This document shows positions 6,557 through 14,284 of a stretch of 38,430 bases of DNA, piece after piece. The notes beneath the pieces were generated by a model. That model was not told the DNA's origin. It ran no database searches and saw nothing but the letters and a program-made list of their open reading frames with translations. A program made the translations under genes and the position numbers. The stretch spans positions 1 through 38,430 of the forward strand of contig NZ_CBVJ010000126.1 in assembly GCF_000513275.1 (NCBI RefSeq), written 5' to 3'. This DNA comes from Paenibacillus gorillae. GTDB taxonomy: Bacteria > Bacillota > Bacilli > Paenibacillales > Paenibacillaceae. The first letter of the stretch is position 1, and every line of letters begins with the position of its first letter.

Positions 6557-7744
6557 ATGTTATTAGAGCAATGGCTGAAATTGGCCGAAGCCCAGCATCC
6601 GCAAGTTATTGCATGGAGACGTTATTTGCATCAGCATCCCGAGCTTAGCTTCAAAGAAGCAAGCACTGCTCTATATATAGAAGAAACACTTCGATCCTTC
6701 GGCAAGCTGACGGTCAGCCGGCCTACTCCGACCAGTGTTATGGCAAGATTGATTGGCGAACGGCCAGGCGTGGTGCTCGCTATTCGCGCTGATATCGACG
6801 CTCTGCCGATTCAAGAGGAAACCGGCCTTCCATTCTCGTCGAACACGGATGGTGTTATGCATGCCTGCGGCCACGATGGCCATACCGCCATTGCACTTGG
6901 CGTGGCCAAGCTGCTGACAGATCATCTCGCGCTGGAGGAGCTGGAAGGTGAAGTCCGGTTTATATTCCAGCATGCGGAGGAGCTGCCTCCGGGCGGTGCG
7001 GAAGATATGATTGCAGCGGGCGTTTTGGACGGCGTCGATTATGTCATTGGCGCCCATCTGCAATCGCCGGTACAAGTCGGCAAGGTTGGCGTGGTAGCTG
7101 GGCCGATGCTCGCTTCGCCAGACAATTTCACGATTACGATCAAAGGCAAAGGCGGTCATGCAGCTGAGCCGCATCGGACCGTCGATTCCATCGCGATTGG
7201 CGCACAGGTTGTAACGAATCTGCAGCATTTGGCGTCCCGCCATTTCAGTCCGGTTGATCCGCTTGTTGTCTCCGTCACCAAATTTGCCGGGGGCCAGTCG
7301 CATAACGTCATTCCCGGCAGCGTTGAGTTATGCGGGACGGTACGGTGTATTGATCCCGAGCTGCGCGAGGAAGTGCCGCGCCGCATGGAGCAAATTGTCC
7401 GCGGCATTACGGAGGCGCATGGCGCTGAATATGAGCTGCAATTTACGTATGGCTATCGTCCACTGATTAACAATAAGGAAGTGACGGCCATTGTTGCAGA
7501 ATCGGCGGCGGAGGTTGTCGGCGAGGATGCGATCTATACGATAAAACCAAGTATGGCCGCCGATGATATGTCAGCTTATATCCACCGTGTGCCAGGCACT
7601 TATTTCAATATCGGCGCTGGCAATCAAGCAGCCGGCATTGTCTATCCGCATCATCATTCGCGGTTTACGATCGATGAGGATTCACTGCGTATTGGCGTAA
7701 AAGTATTTGTTTCTGCTGCTTTGAAGCTAATGAAGCTGCGGTAG
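6557..7744 (+). CDS. M20D-family amidohydrolase (N-acyl amino acid deacylase-like)
   Basis: This 395-residue metal-dependent deacylase resembles hippurate, N-acetylcysteine or N-acyl amino acid hydrolases. Visible metal and catalytic residues are RADIDALP (77-84), HACGHDGHT with Cys104 and His106 (102-110), the EE pair 141-142, GAH with His167, and the HHHSRF ending near 365-370. The dimerisation (lid) domain spans about 180-290 (KGKGGHAAEPH). The length is normal for the family. It begins one base after the DinB gene stop. Beside a sulfonate-type transporter and LysR regulator it recalls B. subtilis S-compound salvage operons that use an M20 deacetylase. The substrate is inferred only. Confidence 0.9.
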   Translation: MLLEQWLKLAEAQHPQVIAWRRYLHQHPELSFKEASTALYIEETLRSFGKLTVSRPTPTSVMARLIGERPGVVLAIRADIDALPIQEETGLPFSSNTDGVMHACGHDGHTAIALGVAKLLTDHLALEELEGEVRFIFQHAEELPPGGAEDMIAAGVLDGVDYVIGAHLQSPVQVGKVGVVAGPMLASPDNFTITIKGKGGHAAEPHRTVDSIAIGAQVVTNLQHLASRHFSPVDPLVVSVTKFAGGQSHNVIPGSVELCGTVRCIDPELREEVPRRMEQIVRGITEAHGAEYELQFTYGYRPLINNKEVTAIVAESAAEVVGEDAIYTIKPSMAADDMSAYIHRVPGTYFNIGAGNQAAGIVYPHHHSRFTIDEDSLRIGVKVFVSAALKLMKLR

Positions 7745-7767
7745 ACCCGATCTGCTGCATTTACGAT

Positions 7768-7815
7768 AAAAAGAAGACCTTCCTGCGCTTAAGGCGCGAG
7801 AAAGGTCTTCTTGTT
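7768..7815. terminator. Bidirectional terminator
   Basis: An 11-bp stem aagaagacctt (7771-7781) / aaggtcttctt (7802-7812) with an inner GCGC pairing is flanked by an A run and T-rich sequence. It sits between the amidohydrolase gene and the convergent small gene and can serve both. Confidence 0.8.
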
Positions 7816-7822
7816 CTTCTCA

Positions 7823-8113
7823 TTAATCGATATAGCCGGCAAGCCCTTTGTCCATGAAGTAATCCATCTCCGCGTCGAGAATGGACTCCACTTTCAATTC
7901 GTCCAGCTTCACATCAGGACGGCCTACGATGTAGTCGACAAGCTCGTCGCTGTCGATCTCCACTTCTCCGCTGGCGTTCGTTTTCGCGCCATCCATAAAT
8001 TTCTGCTCATGCTTCAGTACGAGCTGAATGCTTTTCACATCCAATTTCGTCTGTTCGGCAATGTATTGAATCAGCTCTTGCTCATTCACTTGTTCGTTCG
8101 CTTGCTCTGTCAT
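7823..8113 (-). CDS. Small acidic protein of unknown function
   Basis: This 96-residue, strongly acidic, soluble protein has no signal peptide or membrane segment. The N-terminal third is Gln/Glu-rich (TEQANEQVNEQE). Residues about 13-40 (IQYIAEQTKLDVKSIQLVLKHE) look like paired amphipathic helices, and DELVDYIVGRPDVKLDE follows. ATG 8113 is preferred over the ATG at 8128, because GGAGG lies 8 bases before the former and inside the longer version. I do not recognise a function. It is monocistronic and shares a terminator with the amidohydrolase. Confidence 0.75.
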   Translation of the reverse strand: MTEQANEQVNEQELIQYIAEQTKLDVKSIQLVLKHEQKFMDGAKTNASGEVEIDSDELVDYIVGRPDVKLDELKVESILDAEMDYFMDKGLAGYID

Positions 8114-8324
8114 CGCATTCGCCTCCATCTTCTATCCAACATTCATTCCGCAGCCTGCCAAGCTTTGCCGCTATTCATTAAACTACTATTGTCACAGCTG
8201 CTGCGTCAACCTTTATATGGTTATTATGCCCATTTCCCGCAGTTTCGCCCCTATGCTGTCTTCACCACCGTTTTACGGCTGAATATGCTGGAGCAAAGAA
8301 CAGAAGGAGGGCGTTCGCTCCGCT

Positions 8325-9035
8325 ATGGCAAAAAGGGTCATCATCGTCGGCATTGAATTCAACAACCGCTCCACCCGAGGCGGTCCATATAAGGTTGGAC
8401 TAACAGAGGCATGGATTGAATACCGGATGAATGTGTTTATGAAATATACGATGAATAGCTTGAAAAAGCAAACTAATCAGCAGTTCACTGCGCTTATTCG
8501 TTATGCATCCGTTACGGAGGAGCTCATTCAAAAAACGCTGGAGAAGCATGAGCCGCTGCCGGACAATATTCGTTTCGTGCCGGAAGAGCAATATATCGAA
8601 GCGCAAAAAGAACTGGCGGGCGACGCCAAATGGCTATATCTCGTCCGGCTTGACTGCGACGACACCTACAGCAAGACGCTGATTCAACAGCTGCATGCAG
8701 CGAAGCCCAGAGAAGGAACGCGCGCGCTCGTCAACCAGCTTGGCTACATCTATGACAGCCTTCGTCACCGGATTTCTCCGGTCAAGAAGACCTCTCCGCC
8801 CTTCTATACCTGGATCTATAAGAGCGCAGATTATTTTAATGGAAAACGATATAAAATCAAAGGCGGCCATCCCGCAGTGGTCAAGCATAAGCATGAAATA
8901 TTGACCCGAAAGGGAAGGCGCAACTACCTGGTCGTTGTCCATCAGCGAAATACGCTTAATCAGCGTCTGCTGAGGCGGAAAAACTTCATTAGCAACCGCA
9001 AAAGAGTAGACGCTATTCTGCGCAAGTTCATTTAA
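8325..9035 (+). CDS. Glycosyltransferase-like protein (putative rhamnosyltransferase family)
   Basis: This 236-residue cytoplasmic protein has no membrane segment. The RLDCDD text at 108-113 resembles the metal/nucleotide-sugar DxD motif of GT-A enzymes, and the N-terminal IIVGIEFNNR region and the mid-protein spacing fit the family called putative rhamnosyl transferase. The basic C-terminus (QRLLRRKNFISNRKR) is notable. AAGGAGG lies about 14 bases before ATG 8325, a little far, but no other in-frame start exists. It stands alone between a divergent small gene and a convergent membrane-protein gene. Donor and acceptor sugars are unknown. Confidence 0.65.
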   Translation: MAKRVIIVGIEFNNRSTRGGPYKVGLTEAWIEYRMNVFMKYTMNSLKKQTNQQFTALIRYASVTEELIQKTLEKHEPLPDNIRFVPEEQYIEAQKELAGDAKWLYLVRLDCDDTYSKTLIQQLHAAKPREGTRALVNQLGYIYDSLRHRISPVKKTSPPFYTWIYKSADYFNGKRYKIKGGHPAVVKHKHEILTRKGRRNYLVVVHQRNTLNQRLLRRKNFISNRKRVDAILRKFI

Positions 9036-9041
9036 CCGAGA

Positions 9042-9074
9042 GCAGCCGCCTTCTCTCCAGGAGAAGGCGGCTGC
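9042..9074. terminator. Bidirectional terminator hairpin
   Basis: A perfect 14-bp stem (gcagccgccttctc, 9042-9055 / 9061-9074) with a 5-base loop lies between two convergent genes. The T-tracts are weak on both sides. Confidence 0.7.
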
Positions 9075-9081
9075 TTCATGT

Positions 9082-10647
9082 TTAATTGGAGGAAAAATGC
9101 TGGTTCAACTGCCGCTGCGCACGCGCCTTCGCCCAATTGTAAGACTGCCAGCTGTGGTCTCTGTTCTGAAGCTCTTCCTCTCTGTGCTTCAAGCCCTTTT
9201 CCAATTCGGGATGCTTATCTGCGTATTCAATGAGCAGAGGAACGACGTCAGCCGATAGCTCATCCAAATAGGAAATGTCCGTAATCGTGGCGGTACTATT
9301 AAATCGCTCGATGTTGCGCTCTGCAATCATCCGGTCCATCCCGATATAATTGATCAGCACATAGGCAGCAATACTAATCACGATATAGAATCGGGCCAGC
9401 GGAATACGCGATATCGCAATACGCAGTCCGGCTATAAGAAGAAGAACTGCCAAGTAAATCATAAAAGCATGCACTAGAAAACGAATATAGGTATAGCCGT
9501 AGGCTTGCTCATAGAGTACTAGCCGCTTATAAGCAGATACAAGCATGACGCCTGAGCAGCTGACGAGCACATACAGCAGTACGTTATTGACCTTAGCGAG
9601 AATGACCCGGCTTCGATCGGAAAAGACAAGCGTCCCCAGCATGATGGCAAAATTAATCGAAGTCACGATCACCAGCTCGAAAAATCCGCCCCTGGCGTAC
9701 TCTGCATACGTCATTCCTTCCGGCAACTGGCCGTTCAGCATGCCGAATAAATAAGAAAACTGAATGACGACAAACAAAATATAGACAGCATTTATCGCAA
9801 CAAGCACAGTCGCTATAATGAGCGGATCTGCTTTAACACTAGCGGAACCAGCTTTCGCAGCGTGCAAAGGCACCGTTCCCTGCAGCTGAGCTTCCTTCCA
9901 ATTAGCCGCCAGCCTCGCTCTATGCGATACACGGGGCCTAACAAATCCCCACACGTAGCCGAACAATAAAAGACTCAAAATAACGATCCACATGAACCTG
10001 CCGATGCCTTCTCCTATCGAAAAGCTCCCGAATGAATCCGGAATGGCATTCACGATTCCCTGAAAAACGCCGTCTGCGGAACCAAGCAGCGTCGTGACGA
10101 TAATCAGCAGCGGTCCGGCAATCGCGAGACCGATGAGCACACTGCCCGTCGTTTTTTTATGACGGCTGTCTATTTTTGTTGCGGTCGTAGAGCGAAGCAG
10201 CGAGAATGCGGTCGCCCAATGGCCGAAGGTTTGAATGAAAAGCTGCTCCAGCGTCGCCGAAATGAGCCGGATATCCGACCAGACTCTCCCCTTATCCGGA
10301 CCAAACAAGTAGACGGTATGTAGCGCAATTAGCACTGGAATCGCAATGAAATTTAATCCGTAAAAGATCGGGTTAGCGAACAGTACATAGGTCAAAGCAA
10401 GCAAAGCGACAGCCGCGAAGCAAAAGTAGTCAATACCCGTCAGCCTGCGCATGCTCCCTTTCGCATTTCCGAGCAATAAGGCATAGAAGATGCCGATAAA
10501 TATCGGATAGGAAATTCCAAACGAATGCTCGAAAAATAAATACTGATGAATACACGCTGTTACCAGCGCCATCCATAACACCCGGATCGCTCCCTTCCGG
10601 TCTGCAAAAGCTTCATCCGGCTTTAGCACAGGCACTTCTTCACTCAT
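9082..10647 (-). CDS. DUF4173/DUF4153-type polytopic membrane protein
   Basis: This 521-residue integral membrane protein has about twelve or thirteen hydrophobic helices between residues 25 and 440. It then has a soluble, charged C-terminus (about 445-521) that contains LDELSADVVPLLIEYADKHP. The pattern of paired helices, a charged central loop (about 225-270) and a C-terminal SYLDEL-type segment matches the DUF4173 family of Bacillales and actinomycetes, which has no established function. ATG 10647 is used because GGAGG sits 8 bases upstream; the reading frame starting at 10662 overlaps that site. It is divergent from the SgrR-like regulator. Confidence 0.8.
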   Translation of the reverse strand: MSEEVPVLKPDEAFADRKGAIRVLWMALVTACIHQYLFFEHSFGISYPIFIGIFYALLLGNAKGSMRRLTGIDYFCFAAVALLALTYVLFANPIFYGLNFIAIPVLIALHTVYLFGPDKGRVWSDIRLISATLEQLFIQTFGHWATAFSLLRSTTATKIDSRHKKTTGSVLIGLAIAGPLLIIVTTLLGSADGVFQGIVNAIPDSFGSFSIGEGIGRFMWIVILSLLLFGYVWGFVRPRVSHRARLAANWKEAQLQGTVPLHAAKAGSASVKADPLIIATVLVAINAVYILFVVIQFSYLFGMLNGQLPEGMTYAEYARGGFFELVIVTSINFAIMLGTLVFSDRSRVILAKVNNVLLYVLVSCSGVMLVSAYKRLVLYEQAYGYTYIRFLVHAFMIYLAVLLLIAGLRIAISRIPLARFYIVISIAAYVLINYIGMDRMIAERNIERFNSTATITDISYLDELSADVVPLLIEYADKHPELEKGLKHREEELQNRDHSWQSYNWAKARAQRQLNQHFSSN

Positions 10648-10769
10648 TACAATTCCCTCCATTTATTATGCTATCTAACATCCATTGTAAATGTTAAAAT
10701 AAGAAGATAAATAGAAATTACGTGAGCAATAGTTTCGTATTTTATAACCGGACAGGAGATTGAAATCGA

Positions 10770-12491
10770 ATGAAGCTGCATGGCCATTATTTGCGACTGC
10801 ATTCCCGTTACGGAGCAGAAGCCGAAGCGGAGCTTACGCTGGACGAGCTGGCAGGAGCGCTGGACTGCACGCACCGGAATGCGATGAATGTCATCCGCAG
10901 CATGGTGGAGCACGGCTGGGTTGAATGGATTTCCAGCCGCGGCAGGGGACGCCGGTCCACACTGCGCTTTATCGCTGCGCCCGAGGAAATCGCGTCGCAA
11001 TCCATGCTGAAGGCAATGGAGACCAACCGTCATGCTATCGGTCGTTCGCTTGCACAATTGCAAGGGCATGTGCGTTCCGCAGCGCTGCAAGAGCATGTAC
11101 AGGGCTGGCTGCTCGGCTATTTCGGCCACAGCACCGAGCTGAGAAGCAACAAGCGTATAGATACGCTTAGACTGCCGCTCCGTCAACAGCTTCAGACGGC
11201 CGACCCGCTGTCTATGAACCTGCTGGCGGAATCATTCGTAGCCAGCCACGTCTTCGACGGTCTCGTTCGCCGGGCGAACTTTGCGAGCTCTGATATTAAT
11301 GACGGACATAGGGCAGAAGAGATCTTGCCGGGTGTCGCCCATGCTTGGGAGGTTGACGCCAGCCGCAAGCGGTGGACGTTCTATTTGCGCAAGGAAGTGC
11401 TGTTCCATAATGGCAAAATCATGACCGCCGATGACGTCGTCTTTACGCTGGAGCGATTGATCGGCACTTCGCGCAGGACGCTGTACAGCGTTATTTTCAA
11501 GCAGATTCAGTCTGTCCGCGCCGTCCATCCAAACGTGGTGGAAATACAATTGATCGAACCTAACGAGCTGTTCCTGCCCCTGCTCTGCACGAGCCGGGCA
11601 GCCATAGTTCCGAAAGAATTGGGACAGCTCGGCGAGCTGTTTGGTTCAAGACCGATTGGGACTGGCCCTTTCCAATTAACCGAGATGAGTGATGGCGGCT
11701 GCGTGCTGGAGGCTTTCGGCTCCTACTTCCAGGGACGGGCGCATCTGGACCGCGTCGAAATCGTTCATGTCCCATGGGGACTGTCAGAGGAAGCCGCTGA
11801 GCCCTCCTCCCCATTCCACTTGATCCATAATCCGGCGGAAGCCGGAAGCGGCGGCTGGAGTCAGATTCACTCCCGCACGACCGTACGGAAATTCGTAACC
11901 TGCAATACGCAGAAGGAAGGCGTCATGTCCGATCCGGAATTGCGTGCGAAGCTGCTGGCTTGCTTACAAGAGGATTCGTCCGTGTCGGAAGTGTCCGATG
12001 GGAATGACATTCACCATGCAAATGCTATCTCCATTGCTATCGCGACGATTGAGCCCTACCGCCATGATGCCGAGGTGCTTGCCGGGCGGCTGGAGAAGCA
12101 TGGCTATAGCTGCACCGTCGCTACCGCCTCCGTTGAAGCCTTCAAGGGACCAATCCGGCTGGAATCGGATCTGATCGTCTTCTCGCTGCTGCGCGACCAG
12201 GACGAGCAGCTTCGGCAATTCGACCTGTACCAGACGATGTCATCACACATCGAGCCGCACACTCGCCTGGACATCGAGAAACGGCTGCAAGCTGTTGCCC
12301 GGCAAGCTGATTCTGAACGCAGAGCCCAGCTGTTTCAGGAAATTGAAGAACTGCTGATCCGCGAGCATCAGCTTCATATTTTATATGAACGGCCGGTTCA
12401 GACCGCTTATATGCCCTCCGTGCGCGGCGTGACCTTCAATTCGCAGGGCTGGGTCGATCTGCGCCATGTTTGGTTTCCTCCGGGGACGTAA
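10770..12491 (+). CDS. SgrR-like transcriptional regulator fused to a solute-binding domain
   Basis: This 573-residue two-domain protein has an SgrR_N-type winged helix at about 20-70 (LTLDELAGALDCTHRNAMNVIRSM as recognition region). A long SBP_bac_5-like (peptide/nickel binding) domain at about 155-565 contains SGRGRGRRSTL before it and LRKEVLFHNGKIMTADDVVFTLE within it. There is no signal peptide, so the binding domain is cytoplasmic and probably senses a ligand. In this architecture the DNA-binding domain usually controls a neighbouring exporter. Here none is adjacent in the same direction, and the divergent DUF4173 gene is the only close candidate. ACAGGAGA precedes ATG 10770. Confidence 0.85.
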   Translation: MKLHGHYLRLHSRYGAEAEAELTLDELAGALDCTHRNAMNVIRSMVEHGWVEWISSRGRGRRSTLRFIAAPEEIASQSMLKAMETNRHAIGRSLAQLQGHVRSAALQEHVQGWLLGYFGHSTELRSNKRIDTLRLPLRQQLQTADPLSMNLLAESFVASHVFDGLVRRANFASSDINDGHRAEEILPGVAHAWEVDASRKRWTFYLRKEVLFHNGKIMTADDVVFTLERLIGTSRRTLYSVIFKQIQSVRAVHPNVVEIQLIEPNELFLPLLCTSRAAIVPKELGQLGELFGSRPIGTGPFQLTEMSDGGCVLEAFGSYFQGRAHLDRVEIVHVPWGLSEEAAEPSSPFHLIHNPAEAGSGGWSQIHSRTTVRKFVTCNTQKEGVMSDPELRAKLLACLQEDSSVSEVSDGNDIHHANAISIAIATIEPYRHDAEVLAGRLEKHGYSCTVATASVEAFKGPIRLESDLIVFSLLRDQDEQLRQFDLYQTMSSHIEPHTRLDIEKRLQAVARQADSERRAQLFQEIEELLIREHQLHILYERPVQTAYMPSVRGVTFNSQGWVDLRHVWFPPGT

Positions 12492-12536
12492 CAAGAAATG
12501 CCTGCCCGGAGGTGCGCATCGTATAAGGCGGCAACA

Positions 12537-12571
12537 AATTAGTACCAGGTATTATTATCTTGTGTTAAAAT
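12537..12571 (+). promoter_or_regulatory. FapR-type operator with extended -10 promoter for fabI
   Basis: AATTAGTACCAGGTATTATT (12537-12556) is an imperfect dyad that matches the FapR box as I know it from B. subtilis lipid-synthesis genes (TTAGTACC-type half-sites). Downstream, TGT-TAAAAT (12563-12571) reads as an extended -10 with no good -35, so the operator occupies the -35 region. Repression by FapR and relief by malonyl-CoA are inferred from the family. Confidence 0.75.
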
Positions 12572-12645
12572 AGACCTAAATAGATATAGCAGCGGATGGA
12601 TTCTGCATGGCTGTGAGAGAACCTACATGAAATGAGGCTGTACAA

Positions 12646-13422
12646 ATGAGTGGAATATTGAAAGGAAAAAATATAATCGTCATGGGTGTTGCGAACGAGC
12701 GCAGCATTGCATGGGGAATTGCGAAATCGCTTCATCGCGAAGGCGCGAATTTGATTTTCACATACCGGAAAGAGCGGTCATTCCAGAAGCTGTCGCAGCT
12801 GCTGGAAGCGAACGGCATCAAACCGCTGCTATGCGTATCCTGCGACGTGTCGGATGACGCCAGCATTGAGGCAGCAGCACAAGAAATTCAAGCGGCAGTG
12901 CCTGTCATTCATGGACTGGCCCACTCCGTTGCATTTGCCGATAAAGAATATTTGCAAGGCGAATATGTCGACACGACCCGCGCAGGCTATCTGCAAGCGC
13001 AGGACATTAGCGCCTACTCCCTCGTTGCGATGGCGAAAGCCTGCAAGCCGCTTATGACTGAAGGCGGCAGCATCGTAACGCAAACCTATCTTGGTGCGGA
13101 GCGCGTCATGAAAAACTATAATGTTATGGGTGTAGCCAAAGCCGCGCTGGAAGCGAGCGTCCGCTACTTGGCCGAGGACTTGGGCAAGGCTGGTATTCGT
13201 GTCAACGCCATCTCTTCCGGCCCGATCCGGACGCTTTCTGCAAAAGGCGGAGTGGCCGGCTTCAACGAGCTGGTCACCACGATGGATGAGAAAGCGCCGC
13301 TTAGACGGAATGTCGATCAGGATGAGGTTGGCGATGCGACAATGTTCCTGCTCAGCCCATTATCCCGCGGCGTAACCGGCGAAGTACTGCATGTCGATTC
13401 GGGTTACCATATTCTTGGCTAG
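12646..13422 (+). CDS. fabI: Enoyl-[acyl-carrier-protein] reductase (NADH/NADPH), FabI
   Basis: This 258-residue cytoplasmic enzyme catalyses the last reduction of each fatty-acid elongation cycle (trans-2-enoyl-ACP to acyl-ACP). The FabI-specific nucleotide site is visible as GVANERSIAWG (14-24). The catalytic Tyr-x6-Lys is Tyr158 and Lys165 (NYNVMGVAK), and the second conserved Tyr is Tyr148 (TYLGAERV). The length and the end (HVDSGYHILG) are normal. It is monocistronic, with a FapR-like operator upstream and a terminator just downstream. Tyr rather than Ser/Phe at the triclosan-contact position suggests an ordinary sensitive FabI. Confidence 0.96.
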   Translation: MSGILKGKNIIVMGVANERSIAWGIAKSLHREGANLIFTYRKERSFQKLSQLLEANGIKPLLCVSCDVSDDASIEAAAQEIQAAVPVIHGLAHSVAFADKEYLQGEYVDTTRAGYLQAQDISAYSLVAMAKACKPLMTEGGSIVTQTYLGAERVMKNYNVMGVAKAALEASVRYLAEDLGKAGIRVNAISSGPIRTLSAKGGVAGFNELVTTMDEKAPLRRNVDQDEVGDATMFLLSPLSRGVTGEVLHVDSGYHILG

Positions 13423-13442
13423 CTGTCAGGGCTAGATCAACT

Positions 13443-13483
13443 AAAAATCTCCGGACGGTTGTTTCAGCCGCCCGGAGATTTTT
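13443..13483. terminator. Bidirectional terminator after fabI
   Basis: The stem aaaaatctccgg (13443-13454) / ccggagattttt (13472-13483) has A and T runs built into its base. It overlaps the stop codon of the convergent gene by one base. Confidence 0.85.
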
Positions 13484-14154
13484 CATTTGAACTGATTTGG
13501 AAATTGCTTCAGAATGCCTTCGGCAAGAACATTAGCCAATTGAATGAGATGATCTTCATTCTTATCGAAGAGTTGAATCGATTTCTCCCATTCCTTCTGA
13601 TGATAAGCTGCAACATCCTCGGTAAGAAGCTGCAGATGCATATGCAGCATATCCTTCAATTGGTTTTGATCCCAATTCGGGTTAAGGCTGCTTAGAAATG
13701 CTGCAATTTCATCTGCATTGGCATACCACTCTTTGTTATACTTCTGCAGATCGCTCTCATTGCCGCTTACCATCGCGCCTACGACCTTCCCGGCCGTTAC
13801 AATATGCTCTGTCAGCAGCTTCGCAAGCTTATTGCCAGCTTCTTCGCCATAATATGGCTTAATCGCATTGCCAATATCCTGCTGATTGCGAAGCAGCCTC
13901 GCCAGCTGTTGATCCTTATCGGCTAAACCCTCCAAGCTGCTCACAACAAAGTTCTTCGTCCAGAGCGCGTGCTCAATCCATAGCTTCTGCAATTGCTGCA
14001 CCAGAGTTACCGCCTTAGGGCTCAAGCAAGCTTTATGCTCGCGCGTATGATGGCCCTTCTCCGCGTGAGCCGCGGCAGGCATAGCTGCAACCGAAAGCAA
14101 TAGCGTTGCGGACAGACCGAGTGACAGCATCATGTTCATCCAACGAAATTTCAT
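13483..14154 (-). CDS. Secreted helical protein of unknown function
   Basis: This 223-residue exported protein has a signal peptide at residues 1-31 with cleavage after AHA (MPAAAHA|EKGHH). The mature part looks all-helical and resembles a conserved Bacillales secreted family with LWIEHALWTKNFVVS, a RLLRNQQDIGNAIKPYYG-type segment and LLTEHI. Repeated His residues and acidic residues in these helices could bind metal, but no enzyme motif is clear. AAGGAGG lies 7 bases before ATG 14154, which is why I reject the 49-residue upstream extension. It lies downstream of the polysaccharide deacetylase gene but is separated from it by a terminator. Confidence 0.75.
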   Translation of the reverse strand: MKFRWMNMMLSLGLSATLLLSVAAMPAAAHAEKGHHTREHKACLSPKAVTLVQQLQKLWIEHALWTKNFVVSSLEGLADKDQQLARLLRNQQDIGNAIKPYYGEEAGNKLAKLLTEHIVTAGKVVGAMVSGNESDLQKYNKEWYANADEIAAFLSSLNPNWDQNQLKDMLHMHLQLLTEDVAAYHQKEWEKSIQLFDKNEDHLIQLANVLAEGILKQFPNQFK

Positions 14155-14240
14155 CCATAATCCTCCTTTTTTGTAAATAAGGGAACAGATGGGTTTATTG
14201 TGAGCAAAATCCTCCTTTTCATACATGAATAACCCGGGAT

Positions 14241-14274
14241 AAAAAAAACACCGCCGGACCAATGGCCGGCGGCG
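14241..14274 (-). terminator. Terminator of the deacetylase/coiled-coil operon
   Basis: Minus-strand stem cgccgccgg/ccggcggtg (plus 14249-14257 and 14266-14274, one G-T pair) is followed by eight T residues (plus A run 14241-14248). Confidence 0.88.
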
Positions 14275-14284
14275 TTCTAACCTG

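Noticed and set aside
5809..6558. 249-codon minus-strand frame opposite the lipoprotein and DinB genes
   Set aside because: It crosses a strong plus-strand terminator and two well-supported genes, and its residues show no recognisable domain.
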